Made by a program: the position numbers and the translations under genes. From Gemmatimonadota bacterium (GTDB lineage Bacteria > Gemmatimonadota > Gemmatimonadetes > Gemmatimonadales > Gemmatimonadaceae): 64,000 nt of DNA. Where the stretch lies: NCBI GenBank assembly GCA_027307165.1, contig DAHUXM010000034.1:372001-436000 (forward strand), written 5' to 3'. How positions within the stretch are numbered: position 1 is the stretch's first letter; each line of letters begins with the position of its first letter. A model generated the notes under the pieces. That model saw only the letters and a list, made by a program, of their open reading frames with translations, was not told where the DNA came from and did no database searches. This document shows, one piece after another, positions 35,364 through 43,981 of the stretch.

Positions 35364-36567
35364 TCGCCGCACGATTCTTTTCGTGCACGGGGCCGACGAG
35401 TGGTATGGATCGGACTATGTGCTGTACGAGATCGTGCGCGCGCTGGAAGGAACGGAATTCGACGCGATGGTGCTGGTGCCGGACGACGTCAGCTCGGAGC
35501 TTGCGCCAGAGACGCGGCTTAGCGGACGGCTGCGCGCCCGCGGCGTTCCGGTACACTCGGTTCCGCTCACGGTGTTGCGCCGGCGTTACATGACGCCAAC
35601 CGGCTTCGCGCGGCTGCTGAGACAGGCGCCGGCCTCGCTCCGCGCAGCAATGGATGCAATTGGCGATCGGAATATCGTGATGGTTCACTCTCACACTGCG
35701 ACGGTCCTTACCGGATCCCGGGTTGCGGGAGCGCTGCGCGTTCCGCACCTGTGGCACGTATCCGAGATCGTCGAGCGACCGCGTGCGGTGAGAAAGTGGC
35801 TTTCCCGCAAGGTCGCGCGATCGGCTGACAGGGTAGTTGCAGTATCGAACGCGGTGAAGGATCACCTGCTCGATACGCAACCTGGCGCGGCCACGAAGCT
35901 ATCCGTGATATACAATTGTATAGATCCCGCGCGTTTTTCCGGCGCAAGCACGCCGAAGTCTGAGTCGAGCGCCGCCGCAAACTCCGATGCGCCCGTCGTT
36001 GTGGGGATGATCGGCCGCGTCGGAACGTGGAAGGGACAGGAGCTGCTGCTCCAGGCTGCCAGAACGGTGTGCGGTGTAATCCCCAACGCCCATTTCGTGT
36101 TTGCTGGCGGCGTACTGGAAGGGAATTTTGCAGCGTTGGACAGGCTGCGATCGGTCGCGCGCAGTTACGGAATTGCCGATCGGGTGACGATTCAGGAATA
36201 TTGTGCGGACACGCCGTCGTTGCTCAGCACTTTCGACGTCTTTGTACAGCCGTCACTTCGCCCCGATCCGCTCCCGACGACGATCCTCGAGGCCATGGCG
36301 AGCGCGCTGCCCGTCGTCGCGACCAGACATGGCGGTGCACCGGAGATGGTGACCGAGGGAGTGTCAGGGCTGCTGACCACGCCAGGCGACGCCGACGCGA
36401 TGGCTCGCGCAATCGTAAGTTTGTTGCACGATCCCGATGCACGCGTGCGGATGGGGAAGGCTGGTTCCGATCGCGTGCGACGCGATTTCTCCTTCGATTC
36501 GTTCAGCTCGGCGTACCTGCGATGCTATCGTGAGCTTGCTGCCGCGCGGCAGACACCAACGCGTTAG
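35353..36567 (+). CDS. Glycosyltransferase family 4
   Basis: A 404-residue GT-B glycosyltransferase starting at ATG 35353 inside the end of the GT2 gene. The donor site shows VGMIGRVGTWKGQELLLQ and the E-x7-E-like block PTTILEAMASALPVVATRHGG. It would act after the GT2 enzyme on the lipid-linked unit. Its 3' end runs 65 bases into the 3' end of the convergent GT9-like gene, so the two messages are complementary at their ends. Confidence 0.9.
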   Translation: MSDNRRTILFVHGADEWYGSDYVLYEIVRALEGTEFDAMVLVPDDVSSELAPETRLSGRLRARGVPVHSVPLTVLRRRYMTPTGFARLLRQAPASLRAAMDAIGDRNIVMVHSHTATVLTGSRVAGALRVPHLWHVSEIVERPRAVRKWLSRKVARSADRVVAVSNAVKDHLLDTQPGAATKLSVIYNCIDPARFSGASTPKSESSAAANSDAPVVVGMIGRVGTWKGQELLLQAARTVCGVIPNAHFVFAGGVLEGNFAALDRLRSVARSYGIADRVTIQEYCADTPSLLSTFDVFVQPSLRPDPLPTTILEAMASALPVVATRHGGAPEMVTEGVSGLLTTPGDADAMARAIVSLLHDPDARVRMGKAGSDRVRRDFSFDSFSSAYLRCYRELAAARQTPTR

Positions 36568-37669
36568 CGACAGCGTCACGATCGACGTTTTCGAGCGCAC
36601 GCCGCATCGCCTCGGGCGAGAGATACTCTCCGGGCGGCGCGATATCGAACTCTGTCGGGCAATATTTCCCGCTTCCGATTTCAGTAGCACCCATGTTCCG
36701 GACGAAGAATACGGGGATGCTCGCGGCGTTTGCGAGATGGCGCGGACCCGAATCCGCACCGACGAACGCGGCGCATCGCCCGAGCATCGCGCCGTAGGCG
36801 ACCAGCGGCAGAGTGCCAGCCGACACGCACGCGCGATCTCCCAATTCGCCGGCGATTGACTCCAGAACAGGCCGGTCGTTCGCGCCGCCGCTGAGCAGCA
36901 CGCGACAGGTGGGCGCCAGCACGAGCACCCGGTGAAGGATGTCGCTGAAGAATCCCGGACGAAAGTCGCCAATCGCCTGACGCGTCGTCACAGCGGACGC
37001 GATCACGAACTCCGCGTCATTCATTCCCAGTCGATGCCACTCGGAATCGGCCGCACGAAGATCGTTCTGTGACGGATAGATCCTCGGCCGCAGCGGCGAC
37101 GGATCGGGCAGTCCGGTTACGGCTTCGACCATGCGCCGGAACGCCGCGGGATGCGACGTCGGGCCGTCGGTAGCGACACCGAACGTCACCAGTCCGGACA
37201 ATCCCTTGCGCGTGAATCCGACGCGGTTGGGGATCCCAAGCTTGAGCGCGAGCATTACCGCGTGATGATGCGCAATGTTGTCACTGCACAACGCCACGTC
37301 GAACATTCTCTCTGCCAGTTCATCGCGCTTCGCCGGCTCGAGCGGCCGATCGTCTCTGTCGGACGTCCACGGCAGAACATGAGCGAGCGCCGGACTTCCG
37401 GCAAGCACGGCAGCACCACTCTCGGACGTGAGATATGACCAGCGGCACTTGGGCAAGCCGCTGTGCAGTGCTTCCAGTGAGCACGTGCGGTACAGCACGT
37501 CCCCTATGTGATCCCTGCCAATGATCACACCTGTACGCCAGCTTGCCGGAGGAGCTGGAGCCGATCTGGACGCCGCTCGTGCGACGAGTCGCAATCCGGG
37601 GGCGGCGATTTCACTCGCCACCGCCAGCGCATAGTGATACGAATCCCGGAACTGGCTGCGATCGACCAT
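36503..37669 (-). CDS. Glycosyltransferase family 9 (heptosyltransferase-like)
   Basis: I start at ATG 37669, which overlaps the stop of the upstream GT2 gene (ATGA); a longer frame to 38026 lies inside that gene. The 388 residues have the GT9 signatures IIGRDHIGDVLY in the N-terminal half and GADSGPRHLANAASIPV in the C-terminal half. GT9 enzymes use ADP-heptose or related donors for core oligosaccharide. The nearby heptose-7-phosphate kinase gene (47.6-48.6 kb) makes a heptose donor plausible, but that link is inference. Confidence 0.88.
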   Translation of the reverse strand: MVDRSQFRDSYHYALAVASEIAAPGLRLVARAASRSAPAPPASWRTGVIIGRDHIGDVLYRTCSLEALHSGLPKCRWSYLTSESGAAVLAGSPALAHVLPWTSDRDDRPLEPAKRDELAERMFDVALCSDNIAHHHAVMLALKLGIPNRVGFTRKGLSGLVTFGVATDGPTSHPAAFRRMVEAVTGLPDPSPLRPRIYPSQNDLRAADSEWHRLGMNDAEFVIASAVTTRQAIGDFRPGFFSDILHRVLVLAPTCRVLLSGGANDRPVLESIAGELGDRACVSAGTLPLVAYGAMLGRCAAFVGADSGPRHLANAASIPVFFVRNMGATEIGSGKYCPTEFDIAPPGEYLSPEAMRRALENVDRDAVANALVSAARQQAHDSIAGTPS

Positions 37670-38598
37670 CAGGCAGGATCGTCGGTCAGGCCGTGCAGGA
37701 AGCCGCGGAATATCGCGCTCCCCATGGCCGGGCGACCGCGCAGCAGCTCGACCAGCGAGCGAGCGGGTTTTGTGACGACGAGATAGGTGAGGGCCGCCGC
37801 GCGGTCGAATCCGCGGTAGTTGCGACGCACGTAATACCCCCTGTGGCGATTCTGCAAAAATGCGGCGCGCGGCGTGGCCTTCTCGCCCCCCATGCTCGCG
37901 CTCACTCTGTGGTACGCCCGCGCAGCCGGCACCAGCATCACGCGCCACCCACCATTCCGTGCGCGAAAGGAGTACTCGGTGTCTTCCCAGTAGATCGGCG
38001 TGTAGCACTCGGCGAGGCCGCCGCAAGCGTCGTACAGAGTGCGCGAGATCATCATCGCGCAGCCTGTCACGAACGGAGTCGGATGCGGAGCGTGTTCGGC
38101 TGGCACTTCGTATCGATGCAGCACGAGCGCACGGTAGGGAACTTCATACCCTCCGCCGAACCAGACCTTGTCGCGGTCGGGGTGGTAGTAGATGGTGCAG
38201 CCGAGCAACGCCGAGTCGGGATATTCGCGAATCGCGTCGCTCATGCGCGCGAAGTAGTCTGGCGCGATCGTCGCGTCGTTGTTGAGCAGCAGAAAGTGAG
38301 TTACGCTCGTGTCCGTCGCGAGGCCGTGGAGTCCGATGTTGTTGCCGATCGCAAAGCCGCGATTCTCTGCCTCCGCGATGATCGTCAGCCAGCGTCCGGC
38401 CGCATCTGAATCGCCGCGCGGTTCGTTATGGTCGCGCCACGCGTTCAGTCGTTGCACTGAATCGTCGTGCGAGCCGTTGTCCACTACAACTACATGGTCG
38501 GGCCGCGGGTCAGCTTCCAACAGCGAGTCGAGAGCCGCTTCCGTATCCACGTAGCCGTTCCAGTTGAGCAGTACGACGCCGAACGACGGATCATGCAT
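37669..38598 (-). CDS. Glycosyltransferase family 2
   Basis: A 309-residue GT-A enzyme starting MHDPSFGVVLLNWNGYVDTE. It has VVVVDNGSHDDS, the metal-binding-type LLNNDATIAPDYF, TGCAMMISRTLY and the catalytic-loop IYWEDTEYSFRAR. It resembles the WcaA/rhamnosyltransferase group. The first codon lies 8 bases inside the end of the ligase/polymerase gene, and its stop overlaps the GT9 start, which places it in one minus-strand operon running from the export gene at 43.7 kb. Confidence 0.92.
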   Translation of the reverse strand: MHDPSFGVVLLNWNGYVDTEAALDSLLEADPRPDHVVVVDNGSHDDSVQRLNAWRDHNEPRGDSDAAGRWLTIIAEAENRGFAIGNNIGLHGLATDTSVTHFLLLNNDATIAPDYFARMSDAIREYPDSALLGCTIYYHPDRDKVWFGGGYEVPYRALVLHRYEVPAEHAPHPTPFVTGCAMMISRTLYDACGGLAECYTPIYWEDTEYSFRARNGGWRVMLVPAARAYHRVSASMGGEKATPRAAFLQNRHRGYYVRRNYRGFDRAAALTYLVVTKPARSLVELLRGRPAMGSAIFRGFLHGLTDDPA

Positions 38599-39991
38599 AA
38601 CTGAGCGCGATTTTGGAGCTGAGTGGCGACGGCGCTCTCTGCGCGAGTGTAACCGCCGTGCCGCCGAGCCAGAATACCAGATAGCCGACCATTGGGTCGT
38701 TGAACATCGTGCTCGTCATGCCGTAGACAAGCACGCCAAGTATGATGAGCGCTACAGCGACACCCATGTCACGTGCAGGGGCGGCGATGCTGCGCGTCGC
38801 CGCCTGGAAACCCGCCATCCCGATGCAGGCAAGCGTGCCAACCAGAGCAACAAGCCCTGGCAGGCCGAGCTCGACCGCGTACTTGAGATACACGTTGTCC
38901 GCCGTGAGCGGTTCGAGACCCGCGCGCACCGCTGTCTGATCCGTCGTACCTAACCCGTAGCCCCAGGGTTGTTCGAGAAATGCGGTGATGCCGTTGGTCC
39001 AGTCCTTGAGGTGCGAGACGCTGCTGCCGCTCTGCCATGTCAGCGTCTCGAAGACGAAGGTCGCGAGCGATGGAAATACGAGCACGCCGGCCACCAGCGC
39101 GCCAACGGCGACGCTCGCCGCGAGCGCTGCGCCAGTCACTCGGCGACGAATTGCGAAAAGAATCAACGTCTGCAGACCTGCAACGACGATAGCGGTCCGG
39201 GTGAACGTCGCGATGAGCCCGATCCAGATTACGCCATACAGCACGCGATGGAACCAGCGCGTCCTGTCACCTTTCTGAAGCAGCCACAACGTCGCGAGTG
39301 GCAGCAGGACGATGAACACGACCGCGAAGCCCTGTCCGGACAGGAATACGGAGCCCGAGCGGCGCACCATGTGACCGCCCATCTCGCTCCAGTAATTGTC
39401 CGGCAGCCCGTACACGTTCCCCTGCGTGAACGCGACGCCGCCCAGAAAATTCTGCACGTATGAGGCGACGCCCAGCGCGACGAGCATCTGCGGCGTGACG
39501 AATATCTGCTCCGCTATCGCGACGATGGACGTGACCGCGAGCACCGTAAATGCGTGTTTCATGAATCGGTAGTCGTCACCCAACTCGGGCGTTGCGCGGC
39601 CCACAAAGTAGAACAGCATGAAGAAGGCTGCGTCACGCACGCCGAACACGGCAGCCTTCAACGGAATGAAATCGCGCAACACGACGTTTTCCGTGGCGAA
39701 GAAGACCAGGGCCAGGGCAATCCACAAGCCTGCGAACAGATCAGCGGCGGACACCGCGACGCGTGGTCCCCACCCGGTTGCTGCGCGCACGACGACCGCG
39801 GCGAACAGCAGCAGTCCCGCGATTTCCTTCCACGCAGCGATTACCTGAACGACCTTTATCGAAAGGTTGAAATAGCCGAACAGGACCGCGATGCCGAGGA
39901 TGTGGAACGTCAGCGCCCAGAGAACCCACGGAAGCGCTCTTGCAGGAAGCGAGCGCTCGGGGCGCGCGCGCTGCTCAGGCACGACGCGCAA
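38591..39991 (-). CDS. O-antigen ligase / polymerase (Wzy_C family)
   Basis: A 466-residue polytopic membrane protein with roughly ten to twelve helices. The Wzy_C hallmark is a periplasmic loop before the late helices, here around SGSSVSHLKDWTNGITAFLEQPWGYGLGTTDQTAV...DNVYLKYAVELGL, where G-x-G, DN and E are typical of WaaL/ExoQ-type proteins. It joins repeat units or links polymer to an acceptor. Its start overlaps the chain-length gene by 17 bases. This second polymerase-like protein pairs with the second PCP rather than with the one at 22-24 kb. Confidence 0.87.
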   Translation of the reverse strand: MRVVPEQRARPERSLPARALPWVLWALTFHILGIAVLFGYFNLSIKVVQVIAAWKEIAGLLLFAAVVVRAATGWGPRVAVSAADLFAGLWIALALVFFATENVVLRDFIPLKAAVFGVRDAAFFMLFYFVGRATPELGDDYRFMKHAFTVLAVTSIVAIAEQIFVTPQMLVALGVASYVQNFLGGVAFTQGNVYGLPDNYWSEMGGHMVRRSGSVFLSGQGFAVVFIVLLPLATLWLLQKGDRTRWFHRVLYGVIWIGLIATFTRTAIVVAGLQTLILFAIRRRVTGAALAASVAVGALVAGVLVFPSLATFVFETLTWQSGSSVSHLKDWTNGITAFLEQPWGYGLGTTDQTAVRAGLEPLTADNVYLKYAVELGLPGLVALVGTLACIGMAGFQAATRSIAAPARDMGVAVALIILGVLVYGMTSTMFNDPMVGYLVFWLGGTAVTLAQRAPSPLSSKIALSYA

Positions 39992-41069
39992 CCGGAGGCA
40001 CGTCGCTGCGTGCCTTCCGGCGCCTTATCGCCGATGCAAGCTTGCGGGCTGCCATCGGCTCGCGTCGGCTCCAGTCCGTGTAGACTGTTGCGACTCCGGC
40101 AATCGTGATTCCGATGAATATTCCGAGCAACATGGCGCCCGGAATCAGCAAGCTGAAGCGCGGCCAGTACGGCTTGATCGGTGTCACCGCGGAATCGACC
40201 ACGGTGATCAGCGCGGCATCGTTGAACTCGTCGAGCTTGGCGGATTCGACCTGCTTCTCGAGCGAGAGATACAGCTCCGATGCGACGTCCTCGTTGCGAC
40301 GCAGCGTCTCCTCGTCCGACGACAGGGTAGGCGAAAGCCGCCACTGCCGGTTGGACGACAGGAAGTCACGGTAACGTGCCTGTGCGGTACCGAGATCTGT
40401 CTTTGCCTGTGCGGTACGACCTTCGAGATAGATGCGCTTGGCGCGTGCGCGCGAAGTGCGCTGTTCGAGGTTGAACGAATTGACAAGAGCGAGCGCGGCG
40501 TTGGCCTCTCGCGATGCGACAGTCGGATAACGATTCTCGACGGTGACCTTTATCAGGTTGGTCCGCACGTTGGACTCGGTCGTCATGGATTTGCCGAGTT
40601 CCTTCACGCCGAGCTCGATGCGTCGCGCAGGGTCGGTGGACCGCAACTTCATGATATCCACCAGCCTCGCGCTGTCACCGCGCACGTCCTTGCGCGGGTC
40701 CGGCATCTTCGTGAGAAGCAGTCTCGTCAACAGCTCACGGCTCTGCATCAACTCGGCGTAGAACTCCGGCGACTCCGTCGGCTCCCCGCCGACCGATCCG
40801 AGCCCCATGCCGCCCGCGAGGCTGGACAATGCGCCCGAGCTAAGACTGCTGATCGCGCCGCCGAGTTTGGACGAGCTGCTGGGATTAGGTGCAAATGAAA
40901 CAGTGACCCGGTAGACCGGCGGCAGGATCACCGCCGATAGCAGCGCGAGCACGAGCACACAGATCGTGCTGACGATTACCGTGCGCCACCGGTTGAGCAC
41001 GCCGGCGGTCCACAACGCAAGCGTCAGTGGCTCGAGGCTTGGCTCCGCAATCGGCACGACGTCCGGCAT
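39975..41069 (-). CDS. Chain-length determinant (Wzz/PCP family), no kinase domain
   Basis: A 364-residue co-polymerase with helix 1 at about 28-50, a Ser/Gly-rich loop (GAISSLSSGALSSLAGG), a long helical periplasmic part and helix 2 near 306-330. The proline motif AVTPIKPYWPR sits just before helix 2, as in PCP proteins. After helix 2 comes a basic tail with no kinase motif. It lies directly downstream of the export protein gene (10-base gap) and upstream of a ligase/polymerase, matching the usual export-PCP-polymerase set. Confidence 0.9.
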   Translation of the reverse strand: MPDVVPIAEPSLEPLTLALWTAGVLNRWRTVIVSTICVLVLALLSAVILPPVYRVTVSFAPNPSSSSKLGGAISSLSSGALSSLAGGMGLGSVGGEPTESPEFYAELMQSRELLTRLLLTKMPDPRKDVRGDSARLVDIMKLRSTDPARRIELGVKELGKSMTTESNVRTNLIKVTVENRYPTVASREANAALALVNSFNLEQRTSRARAKRIYLEGRTAQAKTDLGTAQARYRDFLSSNRQWRLSPTLSSDEETLRRNEDVASELYLSLEKQVESAKLDEFNDAALITVVDSAVTPIKPYWPRFSLLIPGAMLLGIFIGITIAGVATVYTDWSRREPMAARKLASAIRRRKARSDVPPVARRA

Positions 41070-41079
41070 TCTGGGATGC

Positions 41080-43755
41080 CTAGTGTGTGCGAAGCAGCGC
41101 GATCACGGCGAGCAGGCTCGACGCGACCCCTGTCAACGACCCGAGCATCGTCAGTACGCTGGGGCCGCCGCTGCCGTCGTTCACTGGCACGTACACCACG
41201 CTCCCGGGTTTCGGCTTGGGGACGTAATCCGGAATCAGGAACCGTTGCGATTCTGCATCGACCTTGCCGTTCGGCTGCGTGACGTATGCGTGATCGACAT
41301 CGGCCTTGCGTGTCGCACCGCCTGCGGCACGAATGTAGTAGTTGAGATCCTTGCCGGGCGAGTATGTGACCGCCACCGGCGAGTTCACTTCGCCCTGCAC
41401 ACGCACCACCGCATTGAAGCGCGGTATGTACAGCGAGTCGCCATCCACCAGGAGCAGATTGTCCCGGCTCTTCGGATCCTTCAGCACGTCGGGAAGCTCG
41501 ATGCCGATGCGTCCGATCGAGTTGGAGTGACGGTAGAACGTCACACCGTTGGCGTAACCCTCGGGAGTGAGGCCGCCGGCGCGCTTGAGCACGTCGCTGA
41601 TGTGTTCGTTCTTGTTGAGCAGTGTGTATTTGCCCGGGAAACGCACCTCGCCCGCGACCGTCACCGTGCGCTGCAGCTCCCAGCCTGGCTGCCGCAGGAT
41701 CAGCACGTTGTCGTATGGCTTGAGCTGGACGTCGGGCGTCGGACCGGCAGACGCGGGAAGTCCCGGCGGGCCCGCGTATTGCCCGTTGGGCCCACGCTCG
41801 AACAGGTAGCTGGAGTCGAGCGGGACGGTGAATTCACGCGCGGTCACCGTACCCGATCTGTCATCGGGAAGGCGTGCGATGCGTGCTTCGTTGAGCAGTG
41901 CGCTCTGTTCCAGTCCGCCCGCTTCGAGCACGAGGTCGCGAATCGTCATCCCTTCGCGATATGGGAACTGTCCGCTTCTGCGGACCGCGCCGTTGATCGC
42001 GACGTAGCGCACCGGACGGAAGTCTGTTACCGAATAAACCGTGAGGTTATCGTCTTCGTGCAGTGGAAAATCGTTCACCACGGCACCGGATGAATCGCGC
42101 AACGTCGCGCGCAACTGCTGGCGCGTCGAATCGGGATTCAATCGCGTGATGAGAACTTCGCCGAGGTACGTATCCGGCTTGATTCCCCCGGCGAGTTTGA
42201 GTGCGCCGGCAACCGTCATTCCCGGCGTGAGACCGATGGTACCCGGCATGTTCACGTTGCCGCGAACGGTTACACGATTCCGCACGCGCGTCGCGACAGG
42301 GAACACGCGGATGACATCCCCCGGTTGGACCGGAACAGCGGGTCCGGTCCCGGTGAGGAACGCGTCCGAGACGATGTCTGTTGTGACGCGATCCCGGCCC
42401 GGCTTACGTTCGGCGGGCGGTACGATTCGCTCGACCTGAACGCGCTGGCGTGAGGCCGTTGCCTTGAACCCGCCAGAGAAGCGAAGAGCATCTGCCAGAG
42501 TTTCGGTCGGCTTGATCTCGTACGTCGCGGGCCGAACAACCTCTCCCACGATCCGCACGCGAGCGAGATGCACTGGAACGAAGACGATGTCGCCCGTCTC
42601 CAACCGGATGTCGTGTGACGCATCCCCATTGATGAGATAGTCGTAGAAATCCATGTTCGCGATCAGCTTGCCACCGCGACGCACCTGCAGGTCACGCAGG
42701 CTCCCGTTGTCGGTCGGACCGCCGGCCGCGTAAAGCGCTGACAGTAGCGTTCCGGACGCTGATACCTGATACGCGCCCGGCGCCATCACATCACCGACGA
42801 CGAACACCATGTTGCTGCGGAGCTTCGCCGGCGTAACGGAGAAGTGCGTGGTGGCGTCCGCACCGCGCCTCACACCGGAGTACACGCGGCCGAGTCGGTC
42901 GTACAGAACGTCGTTCAACTGACTGAGCGTAAGTCCGTTGACGGAGATCTGGCCAACCTGCGGCACGACGATGAAGCCCTGTCTGGTTACATCGAGCTGA
43001 TACGACGCTTCGACGTCGCCGGTGAGCACGAGCACGAGCTGGTCACCGGGGCCGAGGCGATAATTCGCGTCGACGGGCCCTGCGACGTTTGGATTGAACA
43101 GCGTGGTCGAACGGCGGAAGAAGTCGAGTCCGAATATCGTGAATCCGCTGTCGCGCTGCGCCTGTGCAATCACTTCCGGGCGGTGGAGCGAGTCAGCGCG
43201 AGCCTTGCATGCGCGCGCGAGCGCCTGACGCTGGCGGCTGTTTCGAACGCTGTCCGACATGTACGCATCCTGTCCCTGCACACCGCCGGAAAAGTTGGTC
43301 CCGCGCGGTCGGAGCGAGCTCAGCGAGCCGAGTGACCCGCTGGTCGTGTCCATCACTCCACCACGACCGCCATTGAAAAGCGTGTCGACGTACATCAACG
43401 AATCCGGATTCAGCCCGCATCGCAGGAGATCGACCTGCGTACTATCGACGATCCCGAGCTGCTGGACCGCGTTCAGCACATCTCCCTGGTTCGCAGTGGA
43501 GTCCGGCGAGCCGCCACCGTTCATATAGGCGTCGAGCAGATTCTCCGGGTAGCCAGCCTCTCTGAGCCGCGCCCGAACCTGATCCGGCGTCATCCCGCTG
43601 GTCATGATCCGCTGTCTCAGTTGCTGGAGCAGCGCAGGATTGCTCTGGAGCATCTGCTGCGCCTGCTGCGACGTTGGATTCTGCGCCACGGCTAATGCCG
43701 GCGCTCCGGATACGACAACGGCCACGAGGAGTGACCGGAGGTTCAAAGCACGCAT
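41080..43755 (-). CDS. Long SLBB-repeat polysaccharide export protein (Wza-like)
   Basis: Predicted outer-membrane/periplasmic exporter of 891 residues, over twice the length of E. coli Wza. Signal peptide at 1-24 (ends ALAVAQ). Residues 27-110 are helical and Gln-rich. The Poly_export domain spans about 230-313 (YRLGPGDQLVLVL). About six SLBB-type repeats follow, beginning near 318, 400, 496, 585, 698 and 784 (each with a V-x-G-x-V/A core and a GG later). A hydrophobic helix at about 868-888 closes the protein, as the helical crown of Wza does. There is no lipobox cysteine at the signal cleavage site, so lipid anchoring is not evident. Confidence 0.9.
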   Translation of the reverse strand: MRALNLRSLLVAVVVSGAPALAVAQNPTSQQAQQMLQSNPALLQQLRQRIMTSGMTPDQVRARLREAGYPENLLDAYMNGGGSPDSTANQGDVLNAVQQLGIVDSTQVDLLRCGLNPDSLMYVDTLFNGGRGGVMDTTSGSLGSLSSLRPRGTNFSGGVQGQDAYMSDSVRNSRQRQALARACKARADSLHRPEVIAQAQRDSGFTIFGLDFFRRSTTLFNPNVAGPVDANYRLGPGDQLVLVLTGDVEASYQLDVTRQGFIVVPQVGQISVNGLTLSQLNDVLYDRLGRVYSGVRRGADATTHFSVTPAKLRSNMVFVVGDVMAPGAYQVSASGTLLSALYAAGGPTDNGSLRDLQVRRGGKLIANMDFYDYLINGDASHDIRLETGDIVFVPVHLARVRIVGEVVRPATYEIKPTETLADALRFSGGFKATASRQRVQVERIVPPAERKPGRDRVTTDIVSDAFLTGTGPAVPVQPGDVIRVFPVATRVRNRVTVRGNVNMPGTIGLTPGMTVAGALKLAGGIKPDTYLGEVLITRLNPDSTRQQLRATLRDSSGAVVNDFPLHEDDNLTVYSVTDFRPVRYVAINGAVRRSGQFPYREGMTIRDLVLEAGGLEQSALLNEARIARLPDDRSGTVTAREFTVPLDSSYLFERGPNGQYAGPPGLPASAGPTPDVQLKPYDNVLILRQPGWELQRTVTVAGEVRFPGKYTLLNKNEHISDVLKRAGGLTPEGYANGVTFYRHSNSIGRIGIELPDVLKDPKSRDNLLLVDGDSLYIPRFNAVVRVQGEVNSPVAVTYSPGKDLNYYIRAAGGATRKADVDHAYVTQPNGKVDAESQRFLIPDYVPKPKPGSVVYVPVNDGSGGPSVLTMLGSLTGVASSLLAVIALLRTH

Positions 43756-43788
43756 GCTCTGGTTTGTGATGAGAGAAAGGTAGGCGAG

Positions 43789-43862
43789 TGGTCGCGCAGG
43801 GACTCGAACCCCGGACCTCTGCTGTGTGAAAGCAGCGCTCTAACCAGCTGAGCTACGCGACC
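43789..43862 (-). tRNA. tRNA-Val (anticodon CAC)
   Basis: The reverse complement folds as a full cloverleaf of 74 bases. The acceptor stem is GGTCGCG/CGCGACC (7 bp) with discriminator A, the D arm is AGCTCAGCTGGTTAGAGC, and the anticodon stem CTGCT/AGCAG carries loop TTCACAC (CAC reads GUG). The T loop is TTCGAGT. CCA is not encoded; the bases after the discriminator read CTCGC. A TATTTT hexamer (43888-43893, minus strand) 25 bases upstream could be its -10 element. The large export gene starts 33 bases downstream on the same strand. Confidence 0.95.
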
Positions 43863-43969
43863 GGCCGGTAGTGAACCGGAGCCTCGTAAAATACCGCCCG
43901 CCACGGTGACGGGGTAGGGCTGGAGCCACACGAGAGGAGGAGCCGGAACGGCGAATAACAGGCGGGCGA

Positions 43970-43975
43970 TAGATT
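43970..43975 (+). promoter_or_regulatory. Candidate -10 element (TAGATT) for a leaderless acyltransferase mRNA
   Basis: TAGATT ends 6 bases before ATG 43982 in the 119-base gap after the tRNA-Val gene. There is no clear ribosome binding site and no clear -35. The placement would put the first transcribed base at the start codon. Confidence 0.35.
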
Positions 43976-43981
43976 TGGCGC

